DNA of 29,133 nt, taken from assembly GCA_040902845.1 (NCBI GenBank), contig JBBDWM010000015.1, positions 1 to 29,133 on the forward strand, written 5' to 3'. Below, piece after piece: positions 23,136 through 29,133 of this stretch (within the stretch, counting starts at the first letter, position 1; every line of letters begins with the position of its first letter). The DNA is from JALYNX01 sp040902845. GTDB taxonomy: Bacteria; Actinomycetota; Acidimicrobiia; Spongiisociales; ZC4RG35. The position numbers were made by a program, and so were the translations under genes. The notes under the pieces were generated by a model. It searched no databases. It was not told where the DNA came from and saw nothing but the letters and a program-made list of their open reading frames with translations.

Positions 23136-24225
23136 TCGCCGGCGTGTCCTCGTCCTCATCAAGGGCCTGGGGATCGGTGGCGCCGAGCGTCTGATCGCCG
23201 AGGGAGCGGCACATTGGGATCGTCGGAGGTTCGACTATCGCGTCGCCTATTTCCTTCCCTGGAAAGACCAACTCGTCGGCGGCCTCACCGCTTCCGGTTT
23301 CGTTGTGGATTGTCTCGGCTCCGAGCGCGGGCTCGGGGTGACCGCATACCGTCGGTTGCGAGCCCTGGTCGCCGCCTGGCGACCCGACATGATCCATGCC
23401 CACCTCCCAACGGCTGGGATCCTGGCCCGTCTGGCGACCTCAAGGCCGGTGGTGTACACCGAGCACAACATCGCGAGCTCCTACCGGCAACCAACCCGTC
23501 TGGTCAACCGGCTCACCTATGGGCGCAATGCGGCAGTCATCGCCGTGTCGGATGCCGTCGCCGAGAGTCTGGTCGGTTACCCCGGGCCGGCGCCGAGGGT
23601 TATCCCGAATGGGGTTTCAGTTTCTGCCAGCCCCACAGAGATCGATGCGGTTCGCAGCGAGCTGGGTCTGCGGCCCGGCCAGGCGTTGGTTGTCCATGTG
23701 GGCAACATTCGCCCCCACAAGGGCCACGAGAACCTGATCGCAGCCGCCGCCCATATCGTGACGAAAGACCCGACTGTGCTGGTGGTGTCAGTCGGCGCCG
23801 AGAAGCACGACGGCGATCTGGCCCGAGTGCGCGCGTCGGCTTCCTCGGCAGGTGTCGCCGAGCACGTGCGGTTCATGGGGCGGCGGGAGGACGCCCGAGC
23901 CTTCCTCGCCGCGGCCGACGTCGTCGTCAACCCCGCCGACGTGGAAGGCCTTCCCCTGGCCATCCTCGAAGCCCTGGCTTTTGGCCGCCCGGTCGTCGCC
24001 ACCGCGGTCGGCGGGGTGCCCAGCGTGGTTGTCGACAGAGTGACCGGGCTCTTGGTGTCACCCGGTGACCCCGCGGCACTGGCGGCCGGGATTCTGGAAG
24101 CCCTTGAATCTCCCGACGCCAGGACATGGGGTCAGAGAGGGGCGGATCTGGTTTCGGCCGAGTACGGGATAGCCCGCATGATCGCCGACTACGAGAAGCT
24201 TTATGGGGAGGTGCTCGATGCCTGA
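23116..24225 (+). CDS. GT4-family glycosyltransferase
   Basis: A 369-residue GT-B glycosyltransferase. The N-terminal domain has LGIGGAERLIAEGA; HAHLPTAGILARL and the VYTEHN segment are common in GT4. The donor domain has HVGNIRPHKGHENL and the EX7E motif in VEGLPLAILEAL. The ATG is preceded by GAGGAG ten bases upstream and lies inside the end of the epimerase gene; the stop lies within the following GNAT gene. It would add a sugar to the lipid-linked oligosaccharide. Specificity is unknown. Confidence 0.88.
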   Translation: MSSAQADRRRVLVLIKGLGIGGAERLIAEGAAHWDRRRFDYRVAYFLPWKDQLVGGLTASGFVVDCLGSERGLGVTAYRRLRALVAAWRPDMIHAHLPTAGILARLATSRPVVYTEHNIASSYRQPTRLVNRLTYGRNAAVIAVSDAVAESLVGYPGPAPRVIPNGVSVSASPTEIDAVRSELGLRPGQALVVHVGNIRPHKGHENLIAAAAHIVTKDPTVLVVSVGAEKHDGDLARVRASASSAGVAEHVRFMGRREDARAFLAAADVVVNPADVEGLPLAILEALAFGRPVVATAVGGVPSVVVDRVTGLLVSPGDPAALAAGILEALESPDARTWGQRGADLVSAEYGIARMIADYEKLYGEVLDA

Positions 24226-25165
24226 CATGGAGATAAGGCCAGCCCGCCCGGAGGATGTGAACGGGATCCTGGAGGTCCTCGGCGCCGCACTCGGAGAGAC
24301 GGCCCTGCTGAAGCGGACACCGGAGCTCTGGGCCTGGAAACATGTGATCAACCCCTTCGGGCCGTCGATCGTTCTCCTCGCCTGGTTCGGGGATCGGATC
24401 GCCGGAGTACGCGCCTTGATGAGATGGGACCTTCTCACCGTGCAGGGCCGCCAGGTCCGATGCGTGAGACCGGTCGACACCTCGACCCATCCCGATTTCG
24501 AGCGACGCGGTGTCTTCAAGACGCTCACCCTCGAAGCGGTGGCTCTGGCCCGGGAAACGGGCATCGACCTCATCTTCAACACCCCCAACCGTCGCTCCGG
24601 CGCCGGTTACCTGTCCATGGGTTGGCGCGAGGTTGGCGCGATCGGGGTTCTGGCTCGTCCCCGGTTTGGATTCAGAGTCGGCCCGGACGGGCAAAACGCC
24701 CCCTCCCTGGAGGATGTGGCACCGGGGGCATTGGGGTTTCTCCCGATCCAGATGCCTGACCGCCCACCGCGTGGCCTGAGGACACCGAGGACCGCGGAGT
24801 ATCAGCGCTGGCGTTTCGGCTCCCACCCGACCGTGCGATACGGCACCGTTGCCGACGGCGATGGGGCCGCTGTGGTCAGGGTCGGGGTTCGAAGTGGGCG
24901 CACCGAGCTGGTGCTCTCCGACCTCCTGGGTGGCGCTGGTCACCGTGCCGTTTCCCGGGCCGGCGCGATCAACCGTGCCTCGTACCTCGCGGGATTCTTC
25001 TCCAAGGGGTCGCCCGAGAGATCGGCGGCCATCAGAGGGGGCATGCTCCCGGTGCCCGTGTTGAAGACTCTCCAACTCATCGCCCTACCACTCACCGACC
25101 TCGATACCGATGCCTTCGATCTACGCTCCTGGGACATCGCCACCAGTGATTTGGAGTTGTTGTGA
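24218..25165 (+). CDS. GNAT-family N-acetyltransferase in the polysaccharide operon
   Basis: About 315 residues. The N-terminal half (1-160) is a GNAT fold: IRPARPEDVNGI opens it, and the acetyl-CoA loop is in THPDFERRGVFKTLTLEAV, followed by FNTPNRRSGAGYLSMGWREVG. The second half (about 185-315) has no motif I recognise and could be a second degenerate GNAT unit. GGAGG lies six bases before the ATG at 24218, which overlaps the glycosyltransferase stop by 8 bp. Its stop overlaps the next gene as GTGA. It may acylate an amino sugar made here, but proteins of this type also have other roles. Confidence 0.75.
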   Translation: MPDMEIRPARPEDVNGILEVLGAALGETALLKRTPELWAWKHVINPFGPSIVLLAWFGDRIAGVRALMRWDLLTVQGRQVRCVRPVDTSTHPDFERRGVFKTLTLEAVALARETGIDLIFNTPNRRSGAGYLSMGWREVGAIGVLARPRFGFRVGPDGQNAPSLEDVAPGALGFLPIQMPDRPPRGLRTPRTAEYQRWRFGSHPTVRYGTVADGDGAAVVRVGVRSGRTELVLSDLLGGAGHRAVSRAGAINRASYLAGFFSKGSPERSAAIRGGMLPVPVLKTLQLIALPLTDLDTDAFDLRSWDIATSDLELL

Positions 25166-26517
25166 ATAGCGAGGGCTGGTTCTGGGCTTTGGCCGGGATG
25201 TCCGCGGTCGGTCTCGGCCTGCTGATTGCCCTCGGGGCCTCGGGGGCCGGGGTGCTGCTGATGGCGATCCTGGCGACAGTCCTGATGGCGGGCGTTGCGT
25301 CCTTCCTGCGGCGCCCCGTGGACGCGGCCTGGCTAGCCAGATGGGTGACCCTTGGTTTTGTGGCCAAGATCGTTGGCGCTTCCGCCCGCTATTACACGGT
25401 GCAACACATCTATCTGACGGGCGACTCGCTCAGCTATTACAGCGCGGGCACGGAATTGGCGCGTATATGGAGGGCGGGGTCGGTCCCACCTCTCACCGGG
25501 AACGGCTCACTCGGCACCCAGGTCGTGGAGTCGGTCACGGGAGGCCTTTTCGCCATCTTCACCCCGGATTTGCTGGGTGGATTCGTCATGTTCAGCATGC
25601 TCTCGTTTCTCGGCCAGCTCGGTCTATATGCCGCTTTCCGCCGCTGGGCCAAGCCCCATCAGCTCAAACCGTATGCATTTCTCGTGCTGTTCTTTCCGAC
25701 CTACGCCTTTTGGCCATCGAGCATCGGGAAGGACGCCCTTGTCGTCCTCTGTATCGGGCTGGCCGCCTACTTCATCTCCCGGCTTCTGGAGACCTTCGAA
25801 CTGCGTTGGATCGTGCCGCTGGGATTGGCGTTGACCGGCCTTGGCCTGGTCCGGATCCACATCGCCGCCTTGGTTGCCCTGGCCCTTGTTGGGGCATTGC
25901 TCGTTTCCAAGCTCAGGATTGGCACCGGCTTCCTGGCCACGGGGCGGAAATTTTTGACATTTGCCGGTGCGGCTGCCGCAATGGTCCTTGCGGTCACCCT
26001 CATCCCGGACATCGTCGGCCTCCAGCTCGGCGATGTCCAAGACATCACTCCTTTCGCCACCGAGATAACGCGACGAACCTCCGAGGACGGCACCATCGCA
26101 TCCGGCAACCCAGTGGGGTCAATCGCAGACGTGCCGGGGGCCGTGGCCCTGGTCCTGTTCCGGCCCTTCATCTTCGAAGCAACAGAGCTGCAACATTTCC
26201 TTGCCGCCGCCGAGACGACGTTGATCCTGCTTCTCTTCGTTTGGAAACTTCCGGCGATGATCCGCAACTGGAGGGAGTGGCGGAATAACGCCTATCTGGT
26301 GTTTTGCACCCTCTATACGCTTGCATTCGCAGTCGCCTTCAGCGTGGTCCGCAACCTTGGCATCATTGCTCGTCAACGCGGCCAGGTCCTTGCTTTCTTC
26401 CTGGCCGTGGTCATCGGGCTCGGGTGGAACGAGACGAAGAAACTCACCCGAGCCCGCATACCGATACAGCCAGTGTCGCTCGAACCTGAGCTCAGCGGGA
26501 CGGTTGTCCATCGGTGA
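25162..26517 (+). CDS. Polytopic membrane protein, candidate polysaccharide polymerase (Wzy-like)
   Basis: A 451-residue membrane protein with about ten hydrophobic segments. The extracytoplasmic-type motif YLTGDSLSYYSAG near residue 85 and FWPSSIGKDALV near 190 are of the kind seen in EpsG/Wzy-like proteins of polysaccharide loci. Wzy enzymes join repeat units on the outer face of the membrane. The GTG start (25162) overlaps the GNAT stop, and its own stop overlaps the phosphoglycosyltransferase GTG start. Wzy sequences are very variable, so this rests on topology, the motifs and context; an unrelated membrane glycosyltransferase is possible. Confidence 0.6.
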   Translation: MNSEGWFWALAGMSAVGLGLLIALGASGAGVLLMAILATVLMAGVASFLRRPVDAAWLARWVTLGFVAKIVGASARYYTVQHIYLTGDSLSYYSAGTELARIWRAGSVPPLTGNGSLGTQVVESVTGGLFAIFTPDLLGGFVMFSMLSFLGQLGLYAAFRRWAKPHQLKPYAFLVLFFPTYAFWPSSIGKDALVVLCIGLAAYFISRLLETFELRWIVPLGLALTGLGLVRIHIAALVALALVGALLVSKLRIGTGFLATGRKFLTFAGAAAAMVLAVTLIPDIVGLQLGDVQDITPFATEITRRTSEDGTIASGNPVGSIADVPGAVALVLFRPFIFEATELQHFLAAAETTLILLLFVWKLPAMIRNWREWRNNAYLVFCTLYTLAFAVAFSVVRNLGIIARQRGQVLAFFLAVVIGLGWNETKKLTRARIPIQPVSLEPELSGTVVHR

Positions 26518-27107
26518 AACGGACGCTGGACCTCACGGTCTCCGCGTTGGCGCTGGTGATCCTGTCGCCGCTCCTCATTGTCATCGCGGCAATGGTCTGG
26601 TTGAGGCTCGGACGCCCCATCCTCTTCAGGCAAGAGCGACCAGGTCTGCGTGGGAAGCCGTTCACTCTGGTCAAGTTCCGCACCATGCGCCTGGCTCAGG
26701 TCGACCCCAACGACGGTTCCAGTGACCAGGATCGTCTCGATCCCTTCGGATCCAGGCTGAGAAGCACCAGCCTGGACGAGCTTCCAGAGTTGTGGAATGT
26801 CGTCAAGGGAGACATGAGCTTGGTCGGCCCCAGACCACTTCTCATGCACTATCTGCCTCTCTACTCGGAACGCCAGGCGCGACGACACGAGGTGAAACCC
26901 GGGGTCACCGGATGGGCTCAGATCAACGGTCGCAATGTGACACCGTGGCCCGAGCGTCTCGAGATGGATATTTGGTATGTCGAGAATCGCTCGTTGTGGC
27001 TGGACCTCAAGATCCTGGCGATGACCATTCCCAACGCCTTGCGACGGAGCGGCGTCACTCAGGAAGGCCAGGCAACCGTCGAGTACTTCACCGGCTCCGG
27101 ATCATGA
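26514..27107 (+). CDS. PglC-type phosphoglycosyltransferase (initiating sugar transferase)
   Basis: A 197-residue monotopic enzyme of the PglC/WcaJ superfamily in its minimal form. It transfers a phospho-sugar from UDP-sugar to undecaprenyl phosphate, the first membrane step. The re-entrant helix (about 6-30) contains Ser18-Pro19; the catalytic pair is Asp88-Glu89 in TSLDELPELWNV; then GDMSLVGPRPLL and PGVTGWAQINGRN. Length and the C-terminal RRSGVTQEGQATVEYF closely follow Campylobacter PglC, which uses UDP-di-N-acetylbacillosamine. The GTG start and TGA stop overlap both neighbours. The similarity suggests, but does not prove, a 2,4-diamino-trideoxy sugar substrate. Confidence 0.92.
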   Translation: MKRTLDLTVSALALVILSPLLIVIAAMVWLRLGRPILFRQERPGLRGKPFTLVKFRTMRLAQVDPNDGSSDQDRLDPFGSRLRSTSLDELPELWNVVKGDMSLVGPRPLLMHYLPLYSERQARRHEVKPGVTGWAQINGRNVTPWPERLEMDIWYVENRSLWLDLKILAMTIPNALRRSGVTQEGQATVEYFTGSGS

Positions 27108-27892
27108 TGAGACTTGCCTTCGCCGGCGACCGCCGATCGGCCGTGGAGTGTCTCGCCGTACTTCTCGATGCCGGGGTCCAGCCGCAAGCGCTCATGGTCT
27201 CAGCGCCCGAGCTTGCGACCCACGATGACGTCTTGCGGGAGATGTCGGGGCTCGACTCCGATCGCGTGCTGGTCGGCAGGCAGTTCCGCGAACCGACGAG
27301 CATCGAGCTGCTCCGATCGCTCGATCTCGATTACATCCTCGGCGTGCATTTCCCGTATATCGTCCCCGGAGCCGTTCTCGAGATTCCCCGGATCGGCGTG
27401 CTCAACCTCCACCCTGCCCTACTCCCCTACAACCGGGGGTGGCACACCCCAAACTGGGCAATCCTCGATGAGGCCCCCATCGGCGCCACCCTCCACTTCA
27501 TGGACAGCGGCCTCGACACCGGGGACATCGTGGCCCAGGCCGGGCTCGAGATCCGGCCCGAAGACACCGCGCACACTCTGTATGGCCGGCTGCTCGATCT
27601 CGAAGTCGAACTGTTCAAGGCTGCATGGCCGCTATTGGCCTCGGGGAGCCCACCCCGTCGAACCCAGTCTCCCGACGAGGGGTCGAACCACAACAGAGCG
27701 GATCTGGCCTCCGACTCGATCCGGCGACTTGATCTGGAGGAGGCCGCTCCGATGAAGGACGTGCTCCGCAAGCTTCGCGCATTGACCACCAATGATGTCG
27801 AGGAGGCCGCCTACTTCGAGCAGGATGGACGGCGGTACCGGGTGCAGATAACCATCACACCAGAAGATGGACCGGTGGACGGCGAGGCCTGA
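27104..27892 (+). CDS. Sugar N-formyltransferase (Fmt-fold)
   Basis: A 262-residue protein with the formyltransferase fold of methionyl-tRNA formyltransferase. The catalytic triad is visible: Asn101 and His103 in LNLHPALLPYNRG, and Asp138 in GLDTGDI. It lacks the normal tRNA-binding C-terminal domain of Fmt; instead a short unusual tail (about 215-262) ends the protein. Enzymes of this kind (such as VioF, FdtF) use N10-formyl-tetrahydrofolate to formylate the amino group of a nucleotide-linked amino sugar. The ATG at 27104 overlaps the PglC-like stop (ATGATGA), tying it to lipid-linked sugar synthesis rather than to translation. Confidence 0.85.
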   Translation: MMRLAFAGDRRSAVECLAVLLDAGVQPQALMVSAPELATHDDVLREMSGLDSDRVLVGRQFREPTSIELLRSLDLDYILGVHFPYIVPGAVLEIPRIGVLNLHPALLPYNRGWHTPNWAILDEAPIGATLHFMDSGLDTGDIVAQAGLEIRPEDTAHTLYGRLLDLEVELFKAAWPLLASGSPPRRTQSPDEGSNHNRADLASDSIRRLDLEEAAPMKDVLRKLRALTTNDVEEAAYFEQDGRRYRVQITITPEDGPVDGEA

Positions 27893-27901
27893 GCCATTCC
27901 C

Positions 27902-29065
27902 TCAGCCACCACCCCAACGCTCGACTAGGGCCGGGTAGAGGCCTTTTCGTTTCGCCACCTCGGCATAGGCACCCATCACCCGGTTGACGATCTCTCGTTC
28001 GTCGAATCGAGCACGCGCCCGATCGACGGACGCGCTGGACATCAGCAACCTCAGCTCGGCGTCGGCCCCCACCTGAATGATTGCCCCGGTCAGGGCCCGG
28101 ACATCCCTGACCGGGAAAAGGATGCCGCTGACCCCGTCGTCGACGACCTGCCGACAACCCCGAATGTCGGTGGCGATCACCGGAAGACCCGAAGCCGCGG
28201 CCTCCATCGCCGCCCTGGGGAAGCCCTCCCGATGGCTGGGAAGCACGAAGATGTCCAGCCCCTGATAAATCCGATCCACGTCCTGGCGCATCCCCAGGAA
28301 ACGAACACCTTTGGTCTCGGCCCTGGCCAGAAGCTCTTCGGAAACCGCATCGGCCTTCTCATGGTCCCGTGGCCCGACGATGAACACCACGTACCGGTCG
28401 TCGAGTCGCTCGGCGGCCTCGATCAGCTCCGGCACCCCCTTCTCCTCGACGAGACGGGCGACCAGCCCAACGGCAATCTGGTCATCCATGAGGCCGAGCT
28501 CCTCTCGGACCTGCACCCTCTGCTCCGGGTTCGGCCGGAACCGGTCGAGATCGACACCGTTGCCCAGGAGGCGGAGCTTGGAGCGAGGCATGAACCCGCG
28601 CCTCCAAAGGAGATCGAAGTCCTCAGGGCTCTGAATCAGCTCGGCGTCGGAGAACCGGGACGCGATCCATTCCAACGTGTAGACGATTACACGCTTCGGC
28701 AGTGACGACTCCGGGGTGGCGTACAGACCGTGCACCGTGTTGACCACAATCGGTACTCCCGCCAGCCGCCCCACGATCCGACCGTAGACCCCGGGCTTGG
28801 GGTTGTGGGTGTGGAGGATGTCGGGCCGCTCATGGCGCAATACCTTCCAGAGCTGTGCAATGGCCCTGACGTCGGCCAGCAGATTCATGCCACGGGTGGA
28901 GGAGGCAAGGGCGATGTGACGGATGCCTCTCGCTTCGAGCTCCGGGACGAACTCACCGGCAGCACTGATCCCGATCGACTCGCCCATCTCCCTCGCTGCC
29001 TCCAGTTGAGGTAGGAGGAGGTAGCGAAGACTCATGTCAACCGTTGTCAGGTGCGCGATCTTCAC
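27902..29065 (-). CDS. GT4-family glycosyltransferase
   Basis: A 387-residue GT-B glycosyltransferase. It starts with MKIAHLTTVDMSLRYLL and has HTHNPKPGVYGRIVGRLAGVP, GLVARLVEEKGVPELI, and the EX7E motif in REGFPRAAMEAA. The GTG start (29065-29063) overlaps the TGA of the gene upstream as GTGA, so a further minus-strand unit continues beyond the window. It converges on the formyltransferase gene with a 9-bp gap. The acceptor is probably the undecaprenyl-linked sugar made by the adjacent plus-strand genes, by context only. Confidence 0.88.
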   Translation of the reverse strand: MKIAHLTTVDMSLRYLLLPQLEAAREMGESIGISAAGEFVPELEARGIRHIALASSTRGMNLLADVRAIAQLWKVLRHERPDILHTHNPKPGVYGRIVGRLAGVPIVVNTVHGLYATPESSLPKRVIVYTLEWIASRFSDAELIQSPEDFDLLWRRGFMPRSKLRLLGNGVDLDRFRPNPEQRVQVREELGLMDDQIAVGLVARLVEEKGVPELIEAAERLDDRYVVFIVGPRDHEKADAVSEELLARAETKGVRFLGMRQDVDRIYQGLDIFVLPSHREGFPRAAMEAAASGLPVIATDIRGCRQVVDDGVSGILFPVRDVRALTGAIIQVGADAELRLLMSSASVDRARARFDEREIVNRVMGAYAEVAKRKGLYPALVERWGGG

Positions 29066-29133
29066 TCGAGCACTTCGCCGAGACGGGCGGCATATCCAGA
29101 GATGATGAGATCCATCGCAAACCGCTCCTTGAT
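29062..29133 (-). CDS. C-terminal fragment of an upstream gene, possibly a glycosyltransferase
   Basis: The minus strand is open from the window edge to a TGA at 29064-29062, giving 23 residues that include ERFAMDLIISGYAARLGEVL. The pattern of an aromatic residue, a short helix and a final YxxxLxE-like end is common at GT4 C-termini, and the genes around it are glycosyltransferases. The TGA overlaps the next gene's GTG. The rest lies outside the window, so the family is a guess. Confidence 0.45.
   Translation of the reverse strand: MKERFAMDLIISGYAARLGEVLE

Noticed and set aside
22053..23162. A 369-codon minus-strand open frame over the epimerase gene
   Set aside because: The plus-strand epimerase has a strong ribosome-binding site and an intact Rossmann motif and YxxxK; the antisense frame has neither and would run through the divergent promoter region.
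23927..25075. A 382-codon minus-strand open frame over the GNAT gene
   Set aside because: Arginine/proline/glycine-rich composition without motifs, antisense to the well-supported GT4 and GNAT genes.
27104..27892. Methionyl-tRNA formyltransferase (fmt)
   Set aside because: It has the catalytic triad but lacks the normal C-terminal tRNA-binding domain, is not next to def, and is coupled to a sugar transferase.

Overview
The window reads as a chromosomal segment of a high-GC Gram-positive bacterium (Actinomycetota), possibly of a deep lineage such as Acidimicrobiia. Three things point there. The minus-strand order alr, tsaE, tsaB, rimI, tsaD, groES, groEL is the order known from mycobacteria. 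There is an F420-type luciferase-like oxidoreductase. The tRNA genes lack an encoded CCA. Genus and species cannot be told from this sequence.

Layout: (1) 1-480, minus strand: tRNA-Tyr, tRNA-Thr and tRNA-Met lie directly upstream of the first codons of tuf (EF-Tu). (2) 555-3474: htpX, a MidA-type methyltransferase and a divergent luciferase-like oxidoreductase. (3) 3468-4544: a lone wHTH/DUF559 (AbiEi-like) gene bounded at both ends by related palindromes whose matching sequence continues outward in inverted orientation, so it looks like a small cassette with terminal inverted repeats. (4) 4559-6657: groES-groEL behind two tandem CIRCE operators. (5) 6680-15665: a tightly packed ten-gene minus-strand run (glycosyltransferase, PglE-like aminotransferase, nnrD, alr, P1-family peptidase, type-4 uracil-DNA glycosylase, tsaE, tsaB, rimI, tsaD), mostly joined by ATGA, GTGA or TTGA stop/start overlaps. 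(6) 15790-29133: a surface-polysaccharide locus. Its minus arm (22050 down to 16700) is a CapD/PglF-type dehydratase, an 881-residue Wzz-like protein and a polysaccharide deacetylase. Its plus arm (22251-27892) is an epimerase, a GT4 glycosyltransferase, a GNAT, a polytopic membrane protein, a PglC-type phosphoglycosyltransferase and a sugar formyltransferase. A convergent minus unit with another GT4 closes the window.

How the genes fit together: the PglF-, PglE- and PglC-like enzymes are the dehydratase, aminotransferase and phosphoglycosyltransferase of a bacillosamine-type pathway. No PglD-type acetyltransferase is seen, but a formyltransferase is translationally coupled to the PglC homologue. 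A simple reading is that the first lipid-linked sugar is a 4-formamido-4,6-dideoxy-hexosamine. The GT4 enzymes would extend it, and the polytopic protein and Wzz-like protein would handle polymerisation and chain length. No flippase is visible here.

Most unusual items: the inverted-repeat-bounded DUF559 cassette; the Wzz-like protein, which has lost its Walker A lysine and carries a C-terminal region resembling the C-terminus of BREX PglX/Eco57I-type methylases; a G-tract-rich palindromic repeat that supplies the C-terminus of NnrD and the ribosome-binding site of alr; and the inferred formyl-sugar pathway.
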